NCBI RefSeq assembly: GCF_029688735.1
Contig: NZ_JARULD010000002.1
Location: 744,001 to 808,000, forward strand
DNA: 64,000 bases
Origin: Qipengyuania flavescens
GTDB taxonomy: Bacteria; Pseudomonadota; Alphaproteobacteria; Sphingomonadales; Sphingomonadaceae
Reading direction: 5' to 3'
Shown here: positions 1 through 8,805 of the stretch, in pieces
Layout of the letters: each line of letters begins with the position of its first letter
Position numbering within the stretch: position 1 is the first letter of the stretch
Position numbers and translations under genes: made by a program
The notes under the pieces: generated by a model
Seen by the model: only the letters and a program-made list of their open reading frames with translations
Told to the model about the DNA's origin: nothing
Database searches by the model: none

Positions 1-1
1 C

Positions 2-895
2 CAGCTTTACGGCCTCGGCCTCATTGGCGGTTTCTGCCACCTCTACATCGGTCAGGAAGCGGTTGCCGTCGGCCTGCAATCGGCGCTGACCGAAGGGCTC
101 GACAGCGTCATCACTGGCTATCGCGATCATGGCCACATGCTCGCCTATGGCATCGATCCCAAGGTCATCATGGCCGAACTCACCGGTCGCGAAGCGGGCA
201 TTTCCAAGGGCAAGGGCGGCTCGATGCACATGTTCAGCACCGAGCACAAATTCTACGGCGGTCACGGCATCGTCGGCGCGCAAGTTTCGCTCGGCGGCGG
301 GCTCGCACTCGCCCACCAGTACAATAACGATGGCGGCCTCTGCCTTGCCTATTTCGGCGACGGCGCGGCGAACCAGGGCCAGGTCTACGAGACTTTCAAC
401 ATGGCGGCGCTGTGGAACCTGCCGATCGTGTTCGTGGTCGAGAACAACCAGTATGCCATGGGCACGGCGGTCAAGCGCAGCTCGGCAGAAACCGAATTCT
501 ATCGCCGCGGCACCGCCTTCCGCATCCCCGGCATGAAGGTCAATGGCATGGACGTTCTCGAAGTGCGCCAAGCCGCCGAGATCGCCTTCAAGCATGTGCG
601 CGAAGGCAAGGGGCCGGTGTTGATGGAATGCGAAACCTATCGCTACCGGGGGCACTCCATGTCCGACCCGGCCAAGTACCGCACGCGCGAGGAGGTTCAG
701 GACATCCGCGAGCACAAGGACCCGATCGAAGGGCTGAAGAAGTTCATGATCGAGAACGGCAGCAAGGAAGACGATCTGAAAGCGATCGACAAGGACATCC
801 GCAAGGTCGTCAGCGAGGCGGCCGATTTCGCCGAGAGCTCGCCCGAACCGGAGGCTTCCGAACTCTACACCGATGTTCTGGTGGAGGAGTATTGA
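2..895 (+). CDS. pdhA: Pyruvate dehydrogenase E1 component subunit alpha (5' partial)
   Basis: This is the thiamine-diphosphate-dependent E1 alpha subunit, which decarboxylates pyruvate in the pyruvate dehydrogenase complex. The frame is open from base 2, so the N-terminus lies before the window. The visible part begins QLYGLGLIGGFCHLYIGQEA, a typical E1-alpha N-terminal region, followed by a GYRDHGH loop. The ThDP/Mg motif runs from GDGAANQGQ to VENNQYAMGT. A RYRGHSMSDP segment marks the phosphorylation-loop region of the family. The stop lies 3 nt before pdhB, so the two E1 subunits are co-transcribed. The family assignment is certain; only the length is unknown. Confidence 0.96.
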   Translation, partial: QLYGLGLIGGFCHLYIGQEAVAVGLQSALTEGLDSVITGYRDHGHMLAYGIDPKVIMAELTGREAGISKGKGGSMHMFSTEHKFYGGHGIVGAQVSLGGGLALAHQYNNDGGLCLAYFGDGAANQGQVYETFNMAALWNLPIVFVVENNQYAMGTAVKRSSAETEFYRRGTAFRIPGMKVNGMDVLEVRQAAEIAFKHVREGKGPVLMECETYRYRGHSMSDPAKYRTREEVQDIREHKDPIEGLKKFMIENGSKEDDLKAIDKDIRKVVSEAADFAESSPEPEASELYTDVLVEEY

Positions 896-898
896 GCC

Positions 899-2284
899 AT
901 GGCTATCGAACTCAAGATGCCCGCGCTGTCTCCCACGATGGAGGAAGGCACACTTGCTAAATGGCTAAAGTCGGAAGGTGACGAGATCGTCGCCGGAGAC
1001 ATCATCGCCGAGATCGAGACCGACAAGGCGACGATGGAATTCGAGGCGGTCGACGAAGGCACGCTTGGCAAGATCATGGTCGAGGAAGGCACCGAAGGTG
1101 TGAAGGTCGGTACCGTGATCGCCATGCTGGCCGGCGAAGGCGAAGATGCGTCCGACATTGAGGCACCGGCAGCGACGGACGAGGTCGAAGACGTAGAGGG
1201 CGAGGGCAAGGATGTCGGTCGGGAGGAGAGCGCGGCCGAAATCACTAAGCCGAAGCCCAAGGCCGATGTCCGCGATCCGGATGTCCCCGAAGGCACAAGC
1301 TACACCTCTACCAGCGTCCGCGAAGCACTGCGCGACGCCATGGCCGAGGAAATGCGCCGCGACGAGCGCGTCTTCGTTATGGGCGAGGAAGTCGCCGAGT
1401 ATCAGGGTGCCTATAAGGTCACGCAGGGCCTGCTCGACGAATTCGGGCCGAAGCGGGTGATCGACACGCCGATTACCGAATACGGCTTTGCCGGCATCGG
1501 CACGGGCGCAGCGATGGGCGGCCTGCGCCCGATCGTCGAGTTCATGACCTTCAACTTCGCCATGCAGGCGATCGACCACATCATCAATTCCGCAGCCAAG
1601 ACCAACTACATGTCCGGTGGCCAGATGCGCTGCCCGGTCGTGTTCCGCGGCCCCAATGGCGCGGCGAGCCGGGTCGGTGCGCAGCACAGCCAGAACTACG
1701 GACCGTGGTACGCGAGCGTGCCCGGCCTGATCGTGATCGCGCCTTACGACAGTGCCGATGCGAAAGGCCTGATGAAGGCGGCGATCCGCAGCGAAGATCC
1801 GGTCGTCTTCCTCGAGAACGAGCTGGTCTACGGGCGCAGCTTCGACGTGCCCGACATGGACGATTACGTCCTGCCGATCGGCAAGGCGCGTATCATGCGC
1901 GAAGGCTCCGACGTGACGATCGTCGCCTACTCGATCGCTGTCGGGCTCGCGCTCGAAGCTGCCGAGGAACTGGCGGGCGAGGGCATCGATGCAGAAGTCA
2001 TCGACCTGCGCACCCTGCGCCCTCTCGACAGGGAAACGGTGCTGGCATCGCTGGCGAAGACGAACCGCCTTGTGATTGCGGAAGAGGGCTGGCCAACCTG
2101 TTCGATCGCTTCGGAGATCATCGCGATCTGCATGGAGGATGGCTTCGACCATCTCGACGCCCCGGTGACGCGCGTGTGCGACGAGGACGTACCGCTGCCC
2201 TATGCGGCGAACCTCGAGAAGCTTGCGCTGATCGATACGCCGCGCATCGTGAAGGCGGCCAAGAAGGTCTGCTACCGGGACTGA
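899..2284 (+). CDS. pdhB: Pyruvate dehydrogenase E1 component subunit beta with N-terminal lipoyl domain
   Basis: Partner of PdhA in the E1 heterotetramer. The 461-residue protein has an added N-terminal biotinyl/lipoyl domain (about residues 1-80) with the lipoylation motif [15 protein letters not shown], the acceptor being Lys43. An acidic linker (about 85-125) follows, then the transketolase pyrimidine-binding and C-terminal domains, beginning near [15 protein letters not shown] and containing [19 protein letters not shown] lipoyl domain on E1 beta is known from alphaproteobacteria such as Zymomonas and rhizobia. Without the extension the protein would match the usual length of about 330 residues. 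The start ATG is 3 nt after the pdhA stop, and a strong terminator follows the gene. Confidence 0.96.
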   Translation: MAIELKMPALSPTMEEGTLAKWLKSEGDEIVAGDIIAEIETDKATMEFEAVDEGTLGKIMVEEGTEGVKVGTVIAMLAGEGEDASDIEAPAATDEVEDVEGEGKDVGREESAAEITKPKPKADVRDPDVPEGTSYTSTSVREALRDAMAEEMRRDERVFVMGEEVAEYQGAYKVTQGLLDEFGPKRVIDTPITEYGFAGIGTGAAMGGLRPIVEFMTFNFAMQAIDHIINSAAKTNYMSGGQMRCPVVFRGPNGAASRVGAQHSQNYGPWYASVPGLIVIAPYDSADAKGLMKAAIRSEDPVVFLENELVYGRSFDVPDMDDYVLPIGKARIMREGSDVTIVAYSIAVGLALEAAEELAGEGIDAEVIDLRTLRPLDRETVLASLAKTNRLVIAEEGWPTCSIASEIIAICMEDGFDHLDAPVTRVCDEDVPLPYAANLEKLALIDTPRIVKAAKKVCYRD

Positions 2285-2314
2285 CCCGGGGCGGTATAGG
2301 CGTGAAAATCAAAG

Positions 2315-2346
2315 AGGCCCGCGCCATTGGTTGGTGCGGGCCTTTT
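2315..2346 (+). terminator. Rho-independent terminator after pdhAB
   Basis: An 11-bp stem with one G-T pair (2315-2325 with 2333-2343) and a 7-nt loop is followed directly by TTTT (2343-2346). It lies 30 nt after the pdhB stop and separates pdhAB from the Tad-like genes. Confidence 0.85.
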
Positions 2347-2562
2347 GCGCCTGTTACGTAATTTCCTGCGGCAAAACCTTTCCCACCACGAGCTGACGAA
2401 GGTTAAATCCCTGCGACGCTTTTGCACTCGCTTTCTCGGATCTCCGGCAATTTGAGGGTTAAGCGGAGGCGGCGTTTTAGCGTTCCTTAACCACACCGCT
2501 TTACAGGCTTCTCATACAAGCGTGGCAAAAGGCACGCTCTGCAAAAGCCTGGGTGTGGTTTT

Positions 2563-3819
2563 ATGATCGATCGTATGAGAAATCTGGTTCGCGATATCCG
2601 CAAGGATGAAGGCGGCAATGTGCTGACCCTCATGGGCCTGTCGATGATTCCTCTGGTCGGGACGCTCGGCTTGGCCATCGATGTCGCCCAATGGATCAGC
2701 TGGAAGCGCGATCTTCGCAGTGCTGCTGACTCGGCTGCTATGGCCGGCGGGCTTGAGCTCAAGAACGGTGGCGATGCAGAGGAAGTCGATGCCGTGGTCC
2801 GCAACGTGCTGGGCCGCAACACCCAGCATTCGTATATCATCGAAGCAGTAGAGACGCCGCCGACGGCCGGCGAATTCGCTGGCGATGCCAGCATGGTCCG
2901 CGTAGTCCTGTCGACTTCGACCAAGCTGCCGTTTTCCAGCTTCTTCATGCCGACTGCACCGACGATCCGCGTCGAGGCGGTGGCTCAGGCTTCAAGTGAG
3001 GTCGCGAACTGCATGATCGCGCTTTCGCCAAACGGTACGGCGCTTTCCATCACGGGCTCTTCCTCGGTCGACATGAACTGCGGCTTGCAGTCCAACTCCG
3101 ATTTCGATGCCACGTCGAGCGACAGTATCGTGGCCGGTGCGCTCTCGGCAGTCGGCAACGTCATCGAGGGCAACAATATTTCGGAAGACACACGCATCAA
3201 CCGCGGTGTTGCTCCCGAAACCGATCCCTATGCCGACCTTATCTCGGATCCCGACGAAGTGTGTTCGAATACAGCATCGGTCTCGGGTAACGGCAACATC
3301 CTCTATCCGGGTTGCTACAAAGGGATCACAATTAATAGCAAGGCGCGAGTAACTTTACAGCCGGGCACTTACTACCTCGGCGAGGGCGGGTTCAAGGTCG
3401 CAGGTCAGGCGCAAGTTATCGGCAACGGTGTGACGCTGGTGTTCACCAACACCAGCTCTCCATTCAACGCCAACAAGGTCGGCACGTTCGATGCAATGGG
3501 GACATCGAACGTCCAGATTACCGCGCCCGACACCGGAGACTACGCCGGCATCCTGATGCATCAGGACAGCCGCACTCCGCTGTCGAACGCGAACCGCCTC
3601 TTTGTAACCGGCGACAACGATTCCGAGTTCGAGGGCACGATTTACTCGCCCAGCAACCAGGTGACCTTCAGCGGGAACAGCAGCATGACGACCGACTGCC
3701 TGCAGATCGTGGCGCAGTACATCACCTTCACCGGCAACACTTCAGTGTCCAATACCTGCCAGCCGGGTCGCGGCGTGGTCTCTTTTTCCGGTGCACAGGT
3801 TCTGAGGTTGCGCAAATGA
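2563..3819 (+). CDS. TadG-like Flp pilus assembly protein
   Basis: The N-terminal part matches the TadE/TadG N-terminal family: a short basic segment, then EGGNVLTLMGLSMIPLVG, one hydrophobic helix (about residues 19-42) and DVAQWISWKRDLRSAADSAA, typical of TadG. The 418-residue protein is presumably anchored in the inner membrane with the rest in the periplasm. From about residue 240 the sequence is rich in short G/N/T/S repeats (for example LQPGTYYLGEGGFKVAG and YSPSNQVTFSGNSS) that look like a parallel beta-helix. The stop overlaps the next gene by 4 nt (ATGA), so the three Tad genes form one operon. Function in pilus assembly is inferred; no secretin, ATPase or prepilin gene lies nearby. 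Confidence 0.75.
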   Translation: MIDRMRNLVRDIRKDEGGNVLTLMGLSMIPLVGTLGLAIDVAQWISWKRDLRSAADSAAMAGGLELKNGGDAEEVDAVVRNVLGRNTQHSYIIEAVETPPTAGEFAGDASMVRVVLSTSTKLPFSSFFMPTAPTIRVEAVAQASSEVANCMIALSPNGTALSITGSSSVDMNCGLQSNSDFDATSSDSIVAGALSAVGNVIEGNNISEDTRINRGVAPETDPYADLISDPDEVCSNTASVSGNGNILYPGCYKGITINSKARVTLQPGTYYLGEGGFKVAGQAQVIGNGVTLVFTNTSSPFNANKVGTFDAMGTSNVQITAPDTGDYAGILMHQDSRTPLSNANRLFVTGDNDSEFEGTIYSPSNQVTFSGNSSMTTDCLQIVAQYITFTGNTSVSNTCQPGRGVVSFSGAQVLRLRK

Positions 3820-4271
3820 TTACGCGAAAGAGCCGTAAGCTTCGCGGGGACCAACAGGGTACGGCGACTATCGAACTGGCTATTGCAACGCCGGTGCTCC
3901 TAATGTTCGCACTTGGGGGCATCGATCTGGCACTTGGCTTTGTCCATAAGCTGGAGGTGCAGCAATATGCGCAGATCGGCGCGGACTATGTCATGTCGGA
4001 GATGGAAACGGTGCCGACCGACGTGGAGATAAAAGCCCGCGTGCACGAAGGTAGCGGTGTGCCTCTCGGAGATATCACCGTGGAACGGTGGATCGAATGC
4101 GATGGAGAGAAAAACAGTTTGCCGGCCTGTATCAACGCTGGCTTCGACTACACGCAGTATCTTTCTATCGAAGTCGATCAAGATTACGAACCGATCCTCG
4201 ACATCGAGGGATATGCCGATTTTGTCGACACGTTCACGGCAACGGGCAGTGTTACTCTGCAGGTGGAATGA
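3816..4271 (+). CDS. TadE-like pilus assembly protein (first of two)
   Basis: A 151-residue protein with the pseudopilin-like N-terminus GTATIELAIATPVLLMFALG, including the conserved Glu at +5 of the hydrophobic helix, followed by one transmembrane segment and a periplasmic part of about 110 residues. Its two cysteines (in WIECDG and LPACIN) could form a disulfide. TadE proteins are minor pilins of the Tad/Flp system. The start overlaps the TadG-like stop by 4 nt and its own stop overlaps the next TadE-like gene, which indicates translational coupling. Confidence 0.78.
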   Translation: MITRKSRKLRGDQQGTATIELAIATPVLLMFALGGIDLALGFVHKLEVQQYAQIGADYVMSEMETVPTDVEIKARVHEGSGVPLGDITVERWIECDGEKNSLPACINAGFDYTQYLSIEVDQDYEPILDIEGYADFVDTFTATGSVTLQVE

Positions 4272-4672
4272 TGCGACTATTCAAAAATCTTTCACGAGAT
4301 CGGCGCGGCGCGGCAGCGGTTGAGTTCGGCCTCGCCATTCCAGTCGCGCTCACGCTGATACTCGGATGCATGAATTTCGGGATCTATCTCTATTTCACCA
4401 ATTCGATGGCAGCGGCGATCGACGAAACCGCGCGCTCGGCGATCCTCTGGCCGACGCCCGACGATGCGCAATTGCAGACGAATTTCGAGGAATCTCTTTT
4501 CACAGCGAAGAGTTTCGGTTCGGCAAACCTGACGGTCACGCACGGCACATCACTCGACGGCCGGGACTATGTCGATCTCGAGGGAACCGGCGCGTATAAC
4601 GTGAACCTCATTTTCGTGAATCTGGGATCAATCCCGGTGCGTTCGACGCGCAGGGCTTACCTCCAGGCCTGA
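4268..4672 (+). CDS. TadE-like pilus assembly protein (second of two)
   Basis: A 134-residue protein with the same layout as its upstream neighbour: a basic N-terminus, RRGAAAVEFGLAIPVALTLI with the conserved Glu, one membrane helix, and a short periplasmic domain ending in RRAYLQA. Two adjacent in-frame ATG codons exist (4268 and 4271). I chose 4268 because it gives a 4-nt ATGA overlap with the preceding stop. An open frame continues upstream of this start but lies inside the preceding gene and is not coding. It completes a TadG-TadE-TadE trio; alphaproteobacteria often carry such trios apart from the main tad/cpa cluster. Confidence 0.75.
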   Translation: MMRLFKNLSRDRRGAAAVEFGLAIPVALTLILGCMNFGIYLYFTNSMAAAIDETARSAILWPTPDDAQLQTNFEESLFTAKSFGSANLTVTHGTSLDGRDYVDLEGTGAYNVNLIFVNLGSIPVRSTRRAYLQA

Positions 4673-4716
4673 TCTCGGCCATAGGCGCTGGCCATGACTA
4701 TGGCCAACGCCTGCCG

Positions 4717-5370
4717 ATGACTGTCGAGGATCTGCCTCCCGAGGCGCAGGCAGCCGTGGGCTATGCCTTGCCCGAGCATCGCGGTGCATTCGCTTCGCTG
4801 CTGGCCTTCGATCGCAACCTGGCGCGATCCGTTGCGGGGGCCAGCGAGGCCATCGTAGGGCAGTTGCGGCTCGCCTGGTGGCGGGATGCGCTGGCCGTGA
4901 GCGCCGATGAGTTGCCGCGCGGAAATCCTTTGCTGGACGAACTTGCCAAGTGCTTCGGCGAGCACCGCCCGCGATTGGGAGCTTTGGTCGATGGGTGGGA
5001 AGCTGTCCTGCTGGCCGAGCCCATCGACAGGTCCGCGATACAGGCGTTGAAGGCAGGCCGCGAGGCTGGCTGGCTGGCGCTCGGGACCGCTCTCGGCTCC
5101 GAAGCGGATGATCCAGCGGTGCGACTTGCCGCAGGACGGTGGGCATTAGCCGACCTGCTTTCGGGCTTGCCGCAGGAGGATCGCACCCCGGAACTTATCG
5201 CCTATACGCAGGCATCACTGGGTCGGCCTGCTTCGATGACCAGAGCGATGCGCCCTCTCGCCGTTCTCGATGCACTGGCGCGCCGCTCGCTTGCTGCCGG
5301 CGGCGCGCCCTTGCTTGCCGGGCGCGGCAGCGCCATGGTGGCCTTGCGTGCTGGCGTCTTCGGTCGCTGA
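4717..5370 (+). CDS. Squalene/phytoene synthase-fold protein (possibly NDUFAF6-like)
   Basis: A 217-residue protein with the N-terminal signature of the squalene/phytoene synthase superfamily: YALPEHRGAFASLLAFDRNLA followed by GQLRLAWWRDAL. It is shorter than active synthases (about 280-300 residues) and lacks an obvious DDxxD-type aspartate cluster at the first substrate site. It therefore resembles the catalytically degenerate branch that includes the mitochondrial complex I assembly factor NDUFAF6. No carotenoid or hopanoid genes lie nearby. Family membership is fairly clear; the role is an inference. The gene starts 44 nt after the second tadE and 28 nt before an EF-hand gene on the same strand. 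Confidence 0.6.
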   Translation: MTVEDLPPEAQAAVGYALPEHRGAFASLLAFDRNLARSVAGASEAIVGQLRLAWWRDALAVSADELPRGNPLLDELAKCFGEHRPRLGALVDGWEAVLLAEPIDRSAIQALKAGREAGWLALGTALGSEADDPAVRLAAGRWALADLLSGLPQEDRTPELIAYTQASLGRPASMTRAMRPLAVLDALARRSLAAGGAPLLAGRGSAMVALRAGVFGR

Positions 5371-5398
5371 AAATCCCAAGCAATCAGGAGGCCAGGAC

Positions 5399-5857
5399 AT
5401 GAAGGGGTTGGTTGTCGGCAGCACCGCATCGCTGGCTCTTGTCGGTCTCGGATTGTTCTGGTGGCAGGGCAGGGCGCAAGTCGAAGAGGGCGCACCGCCA
5501 CCGATGGCTGTGGAGAGCGAAGCACCGCTTCCTGAAGTTCCACCGGTCGATCCCGGCGAGGCGATCGGCCCGGCACCGCCCGAGGCGACCGAACTGACGC
5601 GCGAGCAGCGCCGCTTCTTCCGCTACGATCGCAACCGCGACTGGCGCATCACCCGCACCGAAATGCTTTCGACCCGCTCCAACGCGTTCCGCAAGCTCGA
5701 CAAGGACGGCAACAATTTGCTCGACTTCGAGGAATGGGCAGTGGCCACGGTCGACAAGTTCGAAGGCGCCGATGCCGATGGCGATAACGAGCTGACGCCG
5801 GGCGAATTCGCGACCACCGCACCGAAGCGCCGCAAGAAGCCGCGCTGCGCCTGTTAG
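5399..5857 (+). CDS. EF-hand domain protein with N-terminal membrane anchor or signal
   Basis: A 152-residue protein with an N-terminal hydrophobic stretch (residues 4-22) acting as signal or anchor, a Pro/Glu-rich linker, and three EF-hand-type calcium loops: [24 protein letters not shown] and [12 protein letters not shown]. The acidic residues at loop positions 1, 3, 5 and 12 are mostly kept, so Ca2+ binding in the periplasm is likely; the partner is unknown. The start is set by AGGAGG 7 nt upstream. Its TAG stop interleaves with the TAA stop of the convergent trmFO gene within the same 4 nt. Confidence 0.75.
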   Translation: MKGLVVGSTASLALVGLGLFWWQGRAQVEEGAPPPMAVESEAPLPEVPPVDPGEAIGPAPPEATELTREQRRFFRYDRNRDWRITRTEMLSTRSNAFRKLDKDGNNLLDFEEWAVATVDKFEGADADGDNELTPGEFATTAPKRRKKPRCAC

Positions 5858-7221
5858 GCTGCGACCAGTTCTGCGCGGGCAATCCATTCGGCGAAATCGG
5901 CCTTGGCGCGTGAGGTATAAGCCTCCTTGCGCTGCTTCTTGCCGACATCGTGGAGCGGCGGGAACAGGCCGAAATTGACATTCATGGGCTGGTAGCTCTC
6001 GGCCTCCGCATCCCCGGTGATGTGCGCGAGCAGCGCGCCCAGCGCAGTCGTGCGCGGCGGCCCCTGCCACTCGCGACCCGCCAGTTCGGCCGCGGCCATC
6101 ATGCCGGCGACAAGGCCGACCGCCGAGCTTTCGACATAGCCCTCGCAGCCCGTCACTTGCCCGGCGAAGCGGATATGCTCAGCGCCTTTCAGGCGAAGCT
6201 GCCGGTCGAGGACGACGGGCGAATTGAGGAAAGTGTTCCGATGCAGGCCGCCCAGCCGCGCGAATTCGGCATTCTCCAGGCCCGGAATTGTCCGGAAGAG
6301 TTCCACCTGCGCGCCGTATTTCAGCTTCGTCTGGAAGCCGACCATGTTCCATAGCGTGCCGAGCTTGTTGTCCTGCCGCAGCTGGACAACGGCGTAAGGC
6401 CAGCGACCTTGCGGAAACTCTGGCGTCGTGTCGCGCGGATTGTCCAGCCCGACGGGCTTCATCGGGCCGAAGCGCAATGTGTCGACGCCGCGCGATGCCA
6501 TCACCTCGATCGGCATGCAGCCTTCGAAGTAGGGAGTGTCCTTCTCCCACTCGCGGAACTCGGTCTTCTCGCCATCCATCAGACCCTGGTGGAAGGCGAG
6601 ATACTGCTCCTTGGTCATCGGGCAATTGATATAATCGCCGTCCTCGTTCGAGGCCTCGTTTCGCTTGTTCCAGCGCGACTGAATCCAGCAGATATCCATG
6701 TCGATGCTTTCGCGATGGACGATCGGCGCGATGGCGTCGAAGAAGGCAAGGCGATCCTGTCCGGTGGCTTTCACGATGCTCTCGGCGAGCGCCTGCGCGG
6801 TCAGTGGCCCCGTCGCCACGATCGTCGGGCCTTCATTGGGCAGAGCATCCACCCGTTCGCGCACGACAGTGACCTTGGGATGCTCGTCGAGCGTCCGCTG
6901 GACTTCGGCGGAGAAGACATCGCGATCGACTGCCATGGCGGACCCCGCGGGCACGCGCGCCTTTTCGCCTGCGCGCATCACGAGGCTGTCGAGTTCGCGC
7001 ATCTCGTGATGCAGCAGGCCGACGGCGTTCTTGTCGCTATCGTCGGAGCGGAAGCTGTTCGAACAGACGAGCTCGGCCAATCCGTCGGTCTGGTGGGCTG
7101 GCGTCATGTCGCCGCCACCCCGCATTTCGGACAAACGCACGCTGAAACCGCGCTGCGCGAGCTGCCAGGCGGCCTCGCTGCCGGCCAGCCCGCCACCGAT
7201 GATGTGGATATCGTGGGTCAT
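5854..7221 (-). CDS. trmFO: Methylenetetrahydrofolate--tRNA-(uracil-5-)-methyltransferase TrmFO
   Basis: FAD-dependent enzyme that makes m5U54 (T54) in tRNA, using methylenetetrahydrofolate as carbon donor. The 455-residue sequence starts with the dinucleotide-binding motif [16 protein letters not shown] and contains family stretches [49 protein letters not shown] and [17 protein letters not shown]. Cysteines in CNSF and GCEGY correspond to the family's catalytic and FAD-region cysteines. It is found in alphaproteobacteria and Firmicutes in place of the SAM-dependent TrmA. It is convergent with the EF-hand gene (4-nt overlap) and divergent from the YhhN-family gene 52 nt away. Confidence 0.95.
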   Translation of the reverse strand: MTHDIHIIGGGLAGSEAAWQLAQRGFSVRLSEMRGGGDMTPAHQTDGLAELVCSNSFRSDDSDKNAVGLLHHEMRELDSLVMRAGEKARVPAGSAMAVDRDVFSAEVQRTLDEHPKVTVVRERVDALPNEGPTIVATGPLTAQALAESIVKATGQDRLAFFDAIAPIVHRESIDMDICWIQSRWNKRNEASNEDGDYINCPMTKEQYLAFHQGLMDGEKTEFREWEKDTPYFEGCMPIEVMASRGVDTLRFGPMKPVGLDNPRDTTPEFPQGRWPYAVVQLRQDNKLGTLWNMVGFQTKLKYGAQVELFRTIPGLENAEFARLGGLHRNTFLNSPVVLDRQLRLKGAEHIRFAGQVTGCEGYVESSAVGLVAGMMAAAELAGREWQGPPRTTALGALLAHITGDAEAESYQPMNVNFGLFPPLHDVGKKQRKEAYTSRAKADFAEWIARAELVAA

Positions 7222-7273
7222 CGCGTGCCCTGTAAGGCTTGCGCCCCTGTCGCATCAAGGCCTAGCGGGATGT

Positions 7274-7930
7274 ATGGCGCACAAAGCCCTTGCCGATCAT
7301 CGCCCCTGGTTGCTGCTGAGCCTGCTGGCGGCGGTCACCTATTTCTTCGTCATGGACGACGAGATCGGTGGCGCGTGGCTGATGATCTGGAAAGGCGCGG
7401 GCGTCGGTTTACTTTCGGTCTACGCTGCCGCGCGGGGGAGGGGCACCGATGGGCTGCTGATTGCTGCGGTCATGGCGATCGCAGCCTGTGCCGACGTGGC
7501 GCTGGAGATCAGCTTTCTGATAGGAGGCGGGCTGTTCGCGCTTTCGCACCTCGTCGCCATCGCAATGTACCTGCGGAACCGGAGAGCGAAGACGAGCATT
7601 AGCCAGCGGCTTGCCGGCCTCGCTCTGGTTGTTTTGCCTGCTGTCATCGCTGCCGGGATGACGCGCCCACTGCCGAACTGGGAACTTGCCACGGCCTATA
7701 GCGGGCTGGTCGGACTGATGGCCGCTGCCGCCTGGACAAGCCGGTTTCCCCGGTATCGCGTGGGCATAGGTGCCGTCATGTTTGTGGTGAGCGACTTGAT
7801 GATCTTCGCCCGCGAGTCGCAAACTCTCCCCGGCGAGTTGACCGAATGGTTCGTTTGGCCACTCTACTATGCCGCACAGTTCCTGATCGTGACAGGCGTG
7901 GTCCAGACATTGCGTAGTCGGAGAAGCTAA
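7274..7930 (+). CDS. YhhN/TMEM86 family integral membrane protein (putative lysoplasmalogenase)
   Basis: A 218-residue protein that is almost entirely hydrophobic, with about seven or eight transmembrane helices, matching the YhhN/TMEM86 family. Typical stretches are LLIAAVMAIAACADVALE, FLIGGGLFALSHLVAIAMYL, GAVMFVVSDLMIFARE and WPLYYAAQFLIVTGV; the conserved acidic residues within helices fit the proposed lysoplasmalogenase site. Animal members cleave lysoplasmalogens; the bacterial substrate is not settled. I chose ATG 7274 because the open frame upstream lies antisense to trmFO. Its TAA stop interleaves with that of the convergent TauD-family gene. Confidence 0.75.
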   Translation: MAHKALADHRPWLLLSLLAAVTYFFVMDDEIGGAWLMIWKGAGVGLLSVYAAARGRGTDGLLIAAVMAIAACADVALEISFLIGGGLFALSHLVAIAMYLRNRRAKTSISQRLAGLALVVLPAVIAAGMTRPLPNWELATAYSGLVGLMAAAAWTSRFPRYRVGIGAVMFVVSDLMIFARESQTLPGELTEWFVWPLYYAAQFLIVTGVVQTLRSRRS

Positions 7931-8805
7931 GGCCGCCAAGCGGCAATCGTGGCGCGATGCAACTCCCGCCGGTGACCTTCATATCCGCCCGTCGCCTTGT
8001 GCAGAACGGCGCGGTTGTCCCACACGATAAGCATGTCGGGTTCCCAAACATGGCGGTAGATGAATTTGTCGCGGGACTGCCACTGCGAAAGCTCAGTGAG
8101 GAGGGCGATCGCCTCGGTTTGGGCCATCCCTTCGATGCCGATGATATAACCAAGCGTCGAGAACAGGGCTTCCTCGCCTGTTTCCGGGTGGCGATGGACG
8201 AGTGGGTGGGCCTGGGTCGCGTTCGCGCTTTCATCGGGCCGGATCGCCATCGAACGATCGCCCGCGCGATCCTTCTCGCCATAGGTGCCATCGGGCGCAT
8301 AGGCGAGCTTTGCGCTGTGAATGGCAGTCAGCGCGCGAAGCTTCTCCTTTCTCTCCACCGGTAGGGCATCGAACGCCGCCACCTGGTTTGCGAAGAGCGT
8401 GTCGCCGCCTGCGGGCGGGATATCGAATGCCATCAGGCAGGTCCCGGCGGGCGGATGCTCGAGAAAGCTCCAGTCGCTGTGCCAATTCTCGGCGAAGAGC
8501 GGCGCTTGTTCGTCGGCCTCGCGGAGAATTGCGGCAATATGCTTTCGCCCCTCGATAGGATCGAAGAAGGGATCCTCGCCGAACCCGCCCATCGCGCGCG
8601 TTAAGAATTCGAGAGTATCGTCGCTCGCCGGTTGGCCGGGAAAAGCGAGGACACGATGTTCGAGCCATGCCGACCGGATCTCCGCGGCCAGCTCGGGACC
8701 AATCGGGCGGGACAGGTCGAGCCCGGTAACACGTGCACCGCACGCCTGTCCGCTTGGCTCGACCTTCAGCCTCACCGGAAAGGCCTCATCCGCCCGGCTC
8801 ACCAT
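7927..8805 (-). CDS. TauD/TfdA-family Fe(II)/2-oxoglutarate dioxygenase
   Basis: A 292-residue 2-oxoglutarate-dependent dioxygenase of the TauD/TfdA family. The facial triad is visible as His109 and Asp111 (ENWHSDWSF) and His269 (DNRAVLHKATGGY); Arg284 in the RRELHRATI end is the expected 2-oxoglutarate ligand. Family members hydroxylate sulfonates, phenoxyacetates or sulfate esters. The substrate cannot be read from sequence, and no sulfonate transporter or sulfur gene lies nearby. The start lies 20 nt inside the 3' end of gyrA on the same strand, so it may be read through from gyrA. The stop interleaves with the YhhN-family gene. Confidence 0.85.
   Translation of the reverse strand: MVSRADEAFPVRLKVEPSGQACGARVTGLDLSRPIGPELAAEIRSAWLEHRVLAFPGQPASDDTLEFLTRAMGGFGEDPFFDPIEGRKHIAAILREADEQAPLFAENWHSDWSFLEHPPAGTCLMAFDIPPAGGDTLFANQVAAFDALPVERKEKLRALTAIHSAKLAYAPDGTYGEKDRAGDRSMAIRPDESANATQAHPLVHRHPETGEEALFSTLGYIIGIEGMAQTEAIALLTELSQWQSRDKFIYRHVWEPDMLIVWDNRAVLHKATGGYEGHRRELHRATIAAWRP

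Noticed and set aside
965-2152. Long open frame antisense to pdhB
   Set aside because: High-GC codon bias leaves long open antisense frames; the + strand product is an unmistakable E1 beta subunit.
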